Assembly (NCBI RefSeq): GCF_900112035.1
Contig: NZ_FOKC01000003.1
Span: 1 to 64,000 of the forward strand
Length of the DNA stretch: 64,000 bases
Reading direction: 5' to 3'
From: Nocardioides alpinus
GTDB lineage: Bacteria > Actinomycetota > Actinomycetes > Propionibacteriales > Nocardioidaceae
Positions 55,564 through 63,535 of this stretch are shown here, in pieces. The position numbers and the translations under genes were made by a program. The notes beneath the pieces are model-generated. The model saw only the letters and a list, made by a program, of their open reading frames with translations, had not been told where the DNA came from and searched no databases. The stretch's first letter is position 1. Each line of letters starts with the position of its first letter.

Positions 55564-56886
55564 TCAGGCGACGAAGTGGACGCCGGAGAAGCGCGATCGC
55601 CACGCTGTGACCCGCGCAGCCAAGTCGTCGTGGTCGACGTCCACAGACAGACCCTCGGCGATGAGGCCGGCGAGCTCGTCCATGTCGTCGGCCTGCATGC
55701 CCAGCCTGACCAGCTCGGGCGTGCCGACGCGCAACCCGTTCATGTCGCCGTCGACGGCCTCGACCGGGAGCCCGATGCCGGACGTCAGCAGGTTGGCCCG
55801 ACGCAGGAGCTTCGCCGCGCTCTGGCCACCGCCCCACCGGCGCGCCTCGAGGGCGAGCTGGTGGGACTCGGTCGCGCCGCGTCCGGCCCGGAAGACGGGC
55901 AGTCCCCGCTCCAGCAGTCCGGCCGCCAGCGCAGCAGCGGTCTCCACCATCGTCTCGGCGTAGTCCCTGCCGGTGGCCTTCCAGTCGAGCATGGTCACGG
56001 CCAGGGCGGCGGCCTTGCCGGCATCGAAGTTGGCAGTCAGGCCGGGATAGGCGATGGAGTCGAGACGCTGGGCGATCTCCGGCTCGTTCGTGACGATCAG
56101 GCCTCCGGGCGGGCCGCCGAGGCTCTTGTAGGTGCTCATCGTCATCAGGTGCGCGCCCTCCTCGAGGGGGTTGGGCCAGGCTCCGCCGGCGATCAGGCCG
56201 CACAGGTGGGCGGCGTCGAAGAGCAGCACGGCTCCGACCTCGTCGGCGACCTCCCGCAGCGCGGCGACCGGGTGGGGGTAGAGGTTCATGCTCGCGCCGA
56301 TGGTGATCATGCGGGGTCGGTGCTCGAGCGCGAGGTCGCGCAGGCCCGCCACGTCGACGGTGAAGCGGTCGGCGTCGACCGGCGCGGCGATGGTGCGCAA
56401 CCGGTACATCCCGGCCGACCCGCCGGCGTGGTGGGTGACGTGGCCACCGATGCTCGCGGGCGGCGCGATGATCGTGTCGCCCGGCTCGCAGGTCGCCATG
56501 AAGGCGTAGAGGTTGGCGATGGCACCCGACGGCACGCGGATCTCGGCGTGGCGTGCTCCGAACACCTCCGCGGCGAGCTCGGCCGACATGACCTCGATCT
56601 GCTCGATGGCCTCCAGCCCCATCTCGTACTTGTCCCCGGGGTGGCCCAGTGACGCCCTCGACCCGAGCCCGGCGGACAACATCGCCTCGGCACGCGGGTT
56701 CATGATGTTCGTCGCCGGGTTGAGGTTGACGCAGTCGCGGTCGTGGATCTGCCGGTTGGCCTCCACCAGGCGGTCCAGCTCGGCCAGTGCGGCGGGGCCT
56801 GTGCGTTCCGCAGCCGCTGTCGCCAGTGCGTGGACGTAGTCCCTGCTGTGGTCAGGAAGCCAGGACTGCTGCGCGAGGGCTGTCAT
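55564..56886 (-). CDS. divergent serine hydroxymethyltransferase-like PLP enzyme
   Basis: 440 residues from ATG 56886. The fold type I PLP core of the SHMT family is clear: SGAIANLYAF, LLFDAAHLCGLIAGG with the PLP-binding Asp, PLP Lys in MSTYKSLGGPPGG, and the carboxylate-binding Arg in NGLRVGTPELVRLG. By eye alignment with E. coli GlyA, the catalytic block KYAEGYPGKRYYGG is replaced by RASLGHPGDKYEMG, losing Tyr55, Glu57 and Tyr65; the SEN motif is ATN. It is probably not a normal glycine/serine enzyme. Divergent from a LysR gene, followed by an exporter gene. Confidence 0.82.
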   Translation of the reverse strand: MTALAQQSWLPDHSRDYVHALATAAAERTGPAALAELDRLVEANRQIHDRDCVNLNPATNIMNPRAEAMLSAGLGSRASLGHPGDKYEMGLEAIEQIEVMSAELAAEVFGARHAEIRVPSGAIANLYAFMATCEPGDTIIAPPASIGGHVTHHAGGSAGMYRLRTIAAPVDADRFTVDVAGLRDLALEHRPRMITIGASMNLYPHPVAALREVADEVGAVLLFDAAHLCGLIAGGAWPNPLEEGAHLMTMSTYKSLGGPPGGLIVTNEPEIAQRLDSIAYPGLTANFDAGKAAALAVTMLDWKATGRDYAETMVETAAALAAGLLERGLPVFRAGRGATESHQLALEARRWGGGQSAAKLLRRANLLTSGIGLPVEAVDGDMNGLRVGTPELVRLGMQADDMDELAGLIAEGLSVDVDHDDLAARVTAWRSRFSGVHFVA

Positions 56887-56959
56887 GGGTCCATGATCGA
56901 CGGCACCGACCAGTAAGGACCAGCGCCCATACGACGCCTGCACCCGTTAGCGTTGCTAC

Positions 56960-57865
56960 ATGATCGACCTCACGCGTCTCGTGTTCCTCCGCGCCGTCCA
57001 CCGCCGCGGCTCGGTGGCTGCCGCGGCGCGCGAGCTCGGCTACACGTCCTCCGCCGTGAGCCAGCAGATCGGCAAGCTGCAGCGCGAGGCAGGCGTGCGT
57101 CTGCTCGAGCCCGTCGGGCGCGGTGTCGTCCTCACCGACGCCGCGCTGGTCCTCGTCGACGCGGCGGTGTCCGTCGAGGCAGCACGGGACGTCGCGCTGG
57201 GGCGCCTCGAGGAGCTGGCGGGCGGACTCACCGGGACGCTGAGCCTCGCGTGCTTCCCCTCCGCGATCCGCGGGGTCGCAGCACCCGCACTGGGCGCGCT
57301 GGCCAAGGCCGCCCCGGGCCTGCGCGTCCGGCTGAGGGAGCTGGCGCCGGAGCTGGGGCTCGACGCGGTGACGAGCGGGTACGCCGACGTGGCGGTCGTC
57401 CACGACTGGGTCGACGACCGCACCACGCTCGCAGCCGGACTGGTGGCCGTGCACCTCGCCGACGACCCGGTCGACCTGGTCGTCCCCGCGACCCACCGCC
57501 TCGCAGGACGCCGGACGGTGGCGCTCGCCGAGACCGTGGACGACGTGTGGGTCACCGATGTCTCCGACAGCATCTGCACCCGCTGGATCCTCGACATGCT
57601 CCGTGCAGCGACCGAGCAGCCCCGCGTGGACTTCAGAGCAGAGGAGTACGCCTCCCAGGTCGCGCTGGTCTCTGCCGGGCTCTGCGTGGCGGTGCTGCCC
57701 CGGCTGGGCCGTCCTGCCCTGCCCGACACCGTCCGGGTCATCCCGCTGCAGGGGTCGGTGCCGACGCGCCGCTTCATTGCCGTGCACCGCGCGGCCACGT
57801 CGCGTCGACCTGCGATCAGGCGCCTCGTCGAGGCGCTGGGCGAGCAGGCGGCGCGAGCTGCGTGA
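56960..57865 (+). CDS. LysR-family transcriptional regulator
   Basis: 301 residues. The N-terminal helix-turn-helix (LTRLVFLRAVHRRGSVAAAARELGYTSSAVSQQIGKLQREAGVRLLEPVGRGVVLTDAA) is classic LysR. The rest is a periplasmic-binding-like effector domain. It is divergent from the SHMT-like gene with a 73-base gap and is its likely regulator. The coinducer is unknown. It lies tail-to-tail with era, 4 bases apart. Confidence 0.93.
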   Translation: MIDLTRLVFLRAVHRRGSVAAAARELGYTSSAVSQQIGKLQREAGVRLLEPVGRGVVLTDAALVLVDAAVSVEAARDVALGRLEELAGGLTGTLSLACFPSAIRGVAAPALGALAKAAPGLRVRLRELAPELGLDAVTSGYADVAVVHDWVDDRTTLAAGLVAVHLADDPVDLVVPATHRLAGRRTVALAETVDDVWVTDVSDSICTRWILDMLRAATEQPRVDFRAEEYASQVALVSAGLCVAVLPRLGRPALPDTVRVIPLQGSVPTRRFIAVHRAATSRRPAIRRLVEALGEQAARAA

Positions 57866-57869
57866 CGGG

Positions 57870-58952
57870 TCAGAAGCCGAGCTTGCGCAGCTGCCTGGGG
57901 TCGCGCTGCCAGTCCTTGGCGATCTTCACCTGGAGGTCGAGGTAGACCGGGGTGCCGAGCAGCGCCTCGATCTGCTTGCGGGCGACGGTGCCCACCGAGC
58001 GCAGGCGCGATCCCTTGTGGCCGATCATGATCCCCTTCTGGGAGTCACGCTCGACATAGAGGTTGGCCACGATCACCAGCAGCGGCTTGTCGTCGGGCCG
58101 GCCCTCGCGCAGGCCCATCTCCTCGACCACGACGGCGATCGAGTGCGGCAGCTCGTCGCGCACGCCCTCGAGCGCGGCCTCGCGGATCAGGTCGGCGGCC
58201 AGCGCCTCCTCCGGCGCGTCGGTGAGGTCGCCGTCCGGGTAGAGCGGCGGGCCCTCCGGCATCTGCCCGACGAGGAGGTCCGCCAGCAGCTGGACCTGGT
58301 CGCCGGACACCGCCGAGACGGGGACGATCTCGGCCCACTCGGTCGAGGTCTCCTCGCCGAGCTTCTGGATGTCCAGCAGGTGCTGGCCGAGCTGCTCGGG
58401 GGTGACGAGGTCGGTCTTGGTGGCGACGGCGATGCGGATCGTCCGGCGGACCTTGGCCAGCTCGGTGACCAGGAACCGGTCGCCAGGCCCGATCTTCTCG
58501 TTGGCCGGGAAGCAGCAGGCCACCACGTCGACCTCGGCCCACGTCGTACGCACCAGGTCGTTGAGCCGCTCGCCGAGCAGCGTCCGAGGCCGGTGGAGAC
58601 CGGGGGTGTCGACGAGGATCAGCTGGGCGTCCTCGCGGTGCACGATGCCGCGCACCACGTTGCGGGTGGTCTGCGGCTTGGAGGACGTGATGACGATCTT
58701 CTGCCCGACGAGCGCGTTGGTCAGCGTCGACTTGCCCGCGTTGGGGCGGCCGACGAAGGAGGCGAAGCCGCTCCGGTAGCCCTCGGGAGCGGTGTAGAAG
58801 GCGCTCGCCGGGGCGACCCCTGAGAGGTCGAAGTCGTCGTCGAGCTCGTCGTCCTCATCGCCGTCGTCGTCGAGGTCGTCCACGTCCTCCGCAGCATCCT
58901 CGGGGGCGTCCTCGCTGACGTCGTCGTTGATGTCGTCCTGCTCGTCAGCCAT
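57870..58952 (-). CDS. era: GTPase Era with acidic N-terminal extension
   Basis: 360 residues from ATG 58952. Era helps mature 16S rRNA and 30S subunits. G1 is GRPNAGKSTL, G3 VDTPGLHRPRT, G4 TKTD; the C-terminal KH domain has KGIMIGHKGSRLRSVGTVARKQIE. The first 48 residues are almost entirely Asp and Glu (for example DEDDELDDDFD), an extension not found in E. coli Era (301 residues). It overlaps the upstream siderophore-interacting gene by 8 bases. Confidence 0.95.
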   Translation of the reverse strand: MADEQDDINDDVSEDAPEDAAEDVDDLDDDGDEDDELDDDFDLSGVAPASAFYTAPEGYRSGFASFVGRPNAGKSTLTNALVGQKIVITSSKPQTTRNVVRGIVHREDAQLILVDTPGLHRPRTLLGERLNDLVRTTWAEVDVVACCFPANEKIGPGDRFLVTELAKVRRTIRIAVATKTDLVTPEQLGQHLLDIQKLGEETSTEWAEIVPVSAVSGDQVQLLADLLVGQMPEGPPLYPDGDLTDAPEEALAADLIREAALEGVRDELPHSIAVVVEEMGLREGRPDDKPLLVIVANLYVERDSQKGIMIGHKGSRLRSVGTVARKQIEALLGTPVYLDLQVKIAKDWQRDPRQLRKLGF

Positions 58953-59721
58953 CGGTCGCCTCTCGCGCTGCGTCGTATTCGGCCCAGATCTGCTCGTCAC
59001 TCTTCCCTGCCGCCTTGCCCGCCCGCCAGATGGGTCCCGGATCGACCGCCCGCGGCTGTCGACCAGCGGTCGCGCGCCAGTAGCCCATCACGTCGTAGTG
59101 GCTGGTCGGCAGGCCGATCTCACGCATCAGGTGCTTGCGGATCGCGCGCATCTGCGCCGACTCCCCCGCCATCCAGAAGTAGCCCTCGCCCGCGGGCCAG
59201 TCGATCCCCTCGACCACGTGGGCCAGCGCGCTCTGTCCCGACGACGGCGGCGCGAGCCACGTCACCTGCGCGTGGTCGGGGAGGTAGCCGGCGAGGTCGT
59301 CGGACACCTCGGCGAGGACGTACGTCGGCAGGTCGGGGTGGTTCTCGACGATGCGGGCGATCGCGGGCATGGCCGTCAGGTCACCGACGAGCAGCAGCCA
59401 CCCGGCACCGGGCGGCGGGGCGAACGACGACCTGGGCTCGGTGATCGTGACGGTGTCGCCGATGCAGTCGCGCATCGCCCACTCGGTGACCAGACCGACG
59501 TCGTGCACCACCACGTCGAGGGTCAGCACGCCGTCGGAGAAGCTGCGGACGGTGTAGTAGCGGCTCTGGAACTGGCCGGGCACCACGAGGCCCACCCACT
59601 CGTCAGGCACTCCGGTGGACTCGAAGCCGTCCAGTCCGTCGAGCACGAGCCGGACCAGGTGGTCGGTGAGCGGCTCACGGCTGCGGACGGTCGCCTCGAA
59701 CTGGGCGGCACGGGTGCTCAC
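58945..59721 (-). CDS. siderophore-interacting protein (ferric-siderophore reductase type)
   Basis: 258 residues. The FAD-binding domain has SRYYTVRSFSDGVLTLDVVVHDVG. The SIP C-terminal domain shows GWLLLVGDLTAMPAIARIVEN, FWMAGESAQMRAIRKHL and YDVMGYWRA. Such proteins use NAD(P)H to reduce iron in siderophores in the cytosol. No siderophore transport genes are close. Its ATG overlaps the end of the next upstream gene (59718-59721), so it is translationally tied to that gene and to era. Confidence 0.92.
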   Translation of the reverse strand: MSTRAAQFEATVRSREPLTDHLVRLVLDGLDGFESTGVPDEWVGLVVPGQFQSRYYTVRSFSDGVLTLDVVVHDVGLVTEWAMRDCIGDTVTITEPRSSFAPPPGAGWLLLVGDLTAMPAIARIVENHPDLPTYVLAEVSDDLAGYLPDHAQVTWLAPPSSGQSALAHVVEGIDWPAGEGYFWMAGESAQMRAIRKHLMREIGLPTSHYDVMGYWRATAGRQPRAVDPGPIWRAGKAAGKSDEQIWAEYDAAREATDG

Positions 59722-60074
59722 GTCGCGGGCTCGTCCGCACCCTGCGTGCTGGTGCGCGAGTGGATCGAGCCCTTCGCGTCCCCGAGGAGCACCGGCACGC
59801 CGGGGCCCGCGAAGGCGCTGGCGGCACGGACGTCCACGTCGTCACCCTCCCCCAGCACCACGGCAGCCTCCAGACCGGTCGAGCCCGAGGCGATCGCCAT
59901 CGCCACGCAGACCTCGAGGGCGGTGAGGTCCAGGTGGGCGACGCGGACGCTGGCGCCGGCGTAGGTCCGGCCGTCGAGGTCGCGTACGGCGGCGCCCTCC
60001 GCGGCGCGGGTCCGGGCGCGTGTGGAGCGGGCCAGGGTCACCAGCTTGGCGTCCTCGGCGGACAGGTCGGTCAT
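59718..60074 (-). CDS. cytidine deaminase-like protein lacking catalytic residues
   Basis: 118 residues. The overall pattern LVTLARSTRARTRAAEGAAVRDLDGRTYAGASVRVAHLDLTALEVCVAMAIASG aligns with cytidine deaminases ([30 protein letters not shown]). The first zinc motif CAE reads ALE, and the second motif PCxxC is absent (GPGVPVLLGDAK). It cannot bind zinc in the normal way, so catalysis is not expected. Its location between corC and era is that of cdd in many actinobacteria. Confidence 0.75.
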   Translation of the reverse strand: MTDLSAEDAKLVTLARSTRARTRAAEGAAVRDLDGRTYAGASVRVAHLDLTALEVCVAMAIASGSTGLEAAVVLGEGDDVDVRAASAFAGPGVPVLLGDAKGSIHSRTSTQGADEPAT

Positions 60075-60095
60075 CCCCCAACCCTAGTGCGGTGC

Positions 60096-60779
60096 TCAGC
60101 TGCTGACGGGGCGCGGGATGCCCGCGAACGGTGACAGCGTGAACCACTCCGCCAGCGACCCCTGCACGTCGCGGGTGCCGAGCACGTCGAGGGTGCCGGC
60201 CCGGTGCGCGTGCGCCCAGGTGCGATCTCCACGCCAGACCTCCGTGAGCGATCGCAGCGAGGTCCGCACCACTGCCGTCGGCTCGTCGCCGGGGTCGACG
60301 TCGCACACGTCCACGTCGTCGGTGGTGATCACGATCCACCAGTGCGCCACCTTGGGCTCGACGTCGGAGAAGTCGAACCGCACGACCGACCGCCCGAGCG
60401 GGACGTGGGTCCGGTCGATGTTGCGGTGCATGTCCCACACCAGCAGCTTGGGGTCGAGCTCCTCGTCGGCGAGCTCGGGGATCCACCGGGTGCCCCACAC
60501 CGCCAACGCCTCCACGACGGGACGCAGCTCCTGGCCGGCCGGGGTGAGCCGGTAGCGCACCTCTCCCCCGCTGTCGTCACGCGTCAGCGCACCGGCGGCC
60601 ACCAGCTGGTGCAGCCGGCGGGACAGGAGCGTCGGCGACATCCGCGGCAGCCCGCGCCGCAGGTCGCTGAAGCGCTCGCTGCCGAGCAACAGCTCCCGCA
60701 CCAGCAGCAGCGTCCACCGCTCGTCGAGGAGCTCCATGGCCTTGGCCATGGGACAGAACTGGCGATAGCTCGCGCCCAT
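60096..60779 (-). CDS. HxlR-family winged-helix regulator
   Basis: 227 residues from ATG 60779; longer frames are possible. The N-terminal HxlR domain reads YRQFCPMAKAMELLDERWTLLLVRELLLGSERFSDLRRGLPRMSPTLLSRRLHQLVAAGALTRDDSGGEVRYRLTPAGQEL with the conserved Cys. The C-terminal half (about 110-227) is an SCP2-like/unknown sensor domain that may bind lipid-like ligands. It is divergent from the methyltransferase gene, with a palindrome in the gap. Confidence 0.88.
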   Translation of the reverse strand: MGASYRQFCPMAKAMELLDERWTLLLVRELLLGSERFSDLRRGLPRMSPTLLSRRLHQLVAAGALTRDDSGGEVRYRLTPAGQELRPVVEALAVWGTRWIPELADEELDPKLLVWDMHRNIDRTHVPLGRSVVRFDFSDVEPKVAHWWIVITTDDVDVCDVDPGDEPTAVVRTSLRSLTEVWRGDRTWAHAHRAGTLDVLGTRDVQGSLAEWFTLSPFAGIPRPVSS

Positions 60780-60795
60780 GGCTGGCACGCTACGC

Positions 60796-60811
60796 CCACC
60801 CGGACGGGTGG
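60796..60811. promoter_or_regulatory. inverted repeat in hxlR-methyltransferase gap
   Basis: CCACCC-GGAC-GGGTGG, a perfect 6-bp inverted repeat 17 bases upstream of the HxlR start and 90 bases before the methyltransferase start. A candidate operator for the regulator. Confidence 0.45.
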
Positions 60812-60901
60812 TACAGATCATGCACTCGTCGGTCTGCCCGCGGGTTCCTAGCGTGGGGTCACCAGCCCGGGAGGGGCTGGCACCGACGGAGGGAACCCAG
60901 C

Positions 60902-61726
60902 ATGAACACCACGACCACCGCACCGCCAGCAGATGCCGCACTCAAGGCGCGCCACCGCTCCATGTGGGCCTCGGGCCACTACGACCGCGTCGCGCGGGAG
61001 ATCATCCCGGTCCTCGGCGAGCGCCTCGTCGCCTCGCTCGGGATCACCAGCGGCGAGCGGGTCCTCGACATCGGCGCCGGCACCGGCAACGCGGCCGCCC
61101 CGGCCGCCCGGACCGGCGCCACGGTCGTCGCCTCCGACCTGACCCCCGAGCTGCTCGACATCGGCCGCGCCGAGCACCCCGACCTCGACATCGACTGGCA
61201 GGTCGCGGACGCCGAGGCACTGCCCTGGCCCGACGCCTCGTACGACGTCGCGCTGAGCACGGTCGGCGTGATGTTCGCGCCCCACCACCAGGCGGCGGCC
61301 GACGAGATCCTCCGGGTGCTGCGCCCGGGCGGTCGGCTGGGGATCCTCAGCTGGACGCCGGAGGGGTTCATCGGTCGGTTGTTCGCCACCATGCGCGACT
61401 TCGTGCCGGCCCCGCCGGCCGGCGTGCAGCCGCCGCCGCTGTGGGGCAGCGAGGACCACGTGCGCGAGCTGTTCGGCGACCGCGTCGACGACCTCACCTT
61501 CACCCAGGACCACGTCGACGTGGACCACTTCACCGGCCCGACCGACTTCCGGACCTACTTCCGCGACAACTACGGCCCGACGCTGATGGCCTATCGCGGG
61601 CTGGCCGACCAGCCGGAGCGCACCGCCGAGCTCGACGCAGCCCTCGACGCCCTGGCCGCCGCTGCCGACGAGGGCGACGGCCGGATGCGCTGGGAGTACG
61701 TCGTGGTCAGCGGCCGCCGGAGGTGA
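60902..61726 (+). CDS. class I SAM-dependent methyltransferase
   Basis: 274 residues, with GGAGGG about 7 bases before the ATG. SAM motif I is VLDIGAGTGNAAAPAARTGA, motif II ASDLTPELLDIG, and ADAEALPWPDASYDVALSTVGVMFAPHHQAAADEILRVLRPGGRLGILSW follows. UbiE-like small-molecule methyltransferase; substrate unknown. Its 3' end overlaps the convergent corC-like gene by 20 bases. Probably controlled by the divergent HxlR regulator. Confidence 0.9.
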   Translation: MNTTTTAPPADAALKARHRSMWASGHYDRVAREIIPVLGERLVASLGITSGERVLDIGAGTGNAAAPAARTGATVVASDLTPELLDIGRAEHPDLDIDWQVADAEALPWPDASYDVALSTVGVMFAPHHQAAADEILRVLRPGGRLGILSWTPEGFIGRLFATMRDFVPAPPAGVQPPPLWGSEDHVRELFGDRVDDLTFTQDHVDVDHFTGPTDFRTYFRDNYGPTLMAYRGLADQPERTAELDAALDALAAAADEGDGRMRWEYVVVSGRRR

Positions 61727-63041
61727 CGTGGGCGGGGGTGCGCGAGGACGGATCGTCGTCGGCGCCCTCCCCCTCGGCCCCCAGCACCGACACCAGCACG
61801 GCGTCGATCTTGTTGCGGCGACCGGTGGCCCGCTCGGCCTCAAGGCGCAGTCCGTGGCACTCCACGACCGAGCCGGGGATCGGGACCTTGCCGAGGTGCT
61901 TGGCCATCAGGCCGCCGACGCTGTCGACGTCGTCGTCCTCGACCGAGAAGCCGACCAGCTCGTCGAGGTCGTCGACCGGGTAGCGCGAGGAGACCCGGAT
62001 GACGCCGCCGTCGAGGTGCTCGACCTCGACCTCCTCGGCGTCGTACTCGTCGGTGATCTCGCCGACGATCTCCTCCAGCACGTCCTCGATCGTGACCAGC
62101 CCGGCGGTGCCGCCGTACTCGTCGACGACGACTGCGATGTGCTGGCGACGGGCCTGCAGCTCGGTGAGCAGGGCGTCGACGGGCTTGGAGTCGGGGACGT
62201 AGTGGACCGGGCGCATCACCTCGTCGACACGCTGGGTGAACTCCACGTCGGGAGCCTCGAAGTCACGCCGCACGAGGTCCTTGAGGTAGGCCATGCCGAC
62301 GATGTCATCGAGGTTCTCGCCGGTCACCGGGATGCGGGAGTAGCCGCTGCGGAGGAAGAGGGACAGGGTCTGGCGCAGGTTCTTGTGGCGCTCGATGTAG
62401 ACCATGTCGGGGCGCGGCACCATCACCTCGCGGGTGGTGGTGTCGCCGAGCTCGAAGACGGAGTGGATCATCCGACGCTCGCCGGACTCGATGACCGCGG
62501 ACGCCTCGGCCAGGTCGACCAGCTCGCGCAGCTCGGTCTCGGTGGAGAACGGGCCCTCGCTGAAGCCCTTGCCAGGGGTGATCGCGTTGCCGAGCATGAT
62601 CAGCAGCGCCGGGATGGGGCCGAGGATCGTGGTGACCAGCGAGATCGGGCCGGCCGACATCAGCGCGACCTGCGCGTCGTGCTGACGGCCGATCGTGCGG
62701 GGCGCGACGCCGATGACCACGAACGAGACGACCAGCATCACGCCGATCGTCGTCAGGATGCTGGGCAGCAGGGAGTCCTGGAAGGCGTCGCGCGCCCAGG
62801 TGGAGACCAGCACGATCGCGCTGATCTCGCACAGCAGCCGCAGCAGCAGTGCGGTGTTGAGGTAGCGGGTGGGGTCGTCGAGGAGCTTGACGAGCCGGGC
62901 GGCACCGCTGCGTCCCTCGGCCCGCATCTCCTCCGCGCGGGCCCGCGAGAAGCTCCCGAGTGCGGCGTCGGCGGCGGAGAAGAGGCCGGCCAGCAGGACC
63001 AGCAGGGCTGCCGATCCGAGCTGCCAGATGTCGGCGGTCAT
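61707..63041 (-). CDS. CNNM/CorC-type transporter (hemolysin family)
   Basis: 444 residues from ATG 63041. The N-terminal DUF21/CNNM domain has about three to four helices and [28 protein letters not shown] pair follows ([34 protein letters not shown] and [55 protein letters not shown]). A C-terminal CorC_HlyC transporter-associated domain has [13 protein letters not shown]. Family members handle Mg2+ or other divalent ions. In the phoH-ybeY-corC cluster; three bases after ybeY. Confidence 0.93.
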   Translation of the reverse strand: MTADIWQLGSAALLVLLAGLFSAADAALGSFSRARAEEMRAEGRSGAARLVKLLDDPTRYLNTALLLRLLCEISAIVLVSTWARDAFQDSLLPSILTTIGVMLVVSFVVIGVAPRTIGRQHDAQVALMSAGPISLVTTILGPIPALLIMLGNAITPGKGFSEGPFSTETELRELVDLAEASAVIESGERRMIHSVFELGDTTTREVMVPRPDMVYIERHKNLRQTLSLFLRSGYSRIPVTGENLDDIVGMAYLKDLVRRDFEAPDVEFTQRVDEVMRPVHYVPDSKPVDALLTELQARRQHIAVVVDEYGGTAGLVTIEDVLEEIVGEITDEYDAEEVEVEHLDGGVIRVSSRYPVDDLDELVGFSVEDDDVDSVGGLMAKHLGKVPIPGSVVECHGLRLEAERATGRRNKIDAVLVSVLGAEGEGADDDPSSRTPAHVTSGGR

Positions 63042-63043
63042 CG

Positions 63044-63535
63044 TCAGCCAGGTTCCTGGTCGGCGCGGTCCTGGTCGGCACGGTCCTGGCTCGCGCGCCA
63101 CTTCTCCAGCAGCTCGGCCTGGAGGCCGAACATCACCGCGTGCTCGTCGGGCTCGGCGTGGTCGTAGCCGAGGAGGTGCAGGATGCCGTGGGTGGTGAGC
63201 AGGTCGATCTCGGCCTCGCGCCCGTGACCGGCCTCCTCGCCCTGCCGCTCGGCGACGGCCGGGGCCACGACGAGGTCGCCGAGCACGCCCTCCTCGGGCT
63301 CCTCGTTGACCTTGCCGGGGCGCAGCTCGTCCATCGGGAAGGCGAGCACGTCGGTCGGCCCCTCCTTCTCCATCCACTTCTCGTTGAGCTCGGCGATGGT
63401 GTCCTCGTCGACCGCCTTGATGCACAGCTCGGCCTGCGGGTGGACGCGCATCTCGTCCATCACGAAGCGCGCCAGCCGGGACAGGCGGCGTACGTCGAGC
63501 TCGAGGCCGGACTCGTTGAGGACCTCGATGCTCAT
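63044..63535 (-). CDS. ybeY: endoribonuclease YbeY
   Basis: 163 residues. Metal-dependent RNase for 16S 3'-end maturation and 70S quality control. The zinc triad is in HGILHLLGYDHAEPDEH. It continues with a tail of direct repeats (QDRADQDRADQEPG), encoded by near-identical 15-bp repeats at about 63050-63090. Its ATG overlaps the phoH stop codon (63532-63535). Confidence 0.94.
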   Translation of the reverse strand: MSIEVLNESGLELDVRRLSRLARFVMDEMRVHPQAELCIKAVDEDTIAELNEKWMEKEGPTDVLAFPMDELRPGKVNEEPEEGVLGDLVVAPAVAERQGEEAGHGREAEIDLLTTHGILHLLGYDHAEPDEHAVMFGLQAELLEKWRASQDRADQDRADQEPG

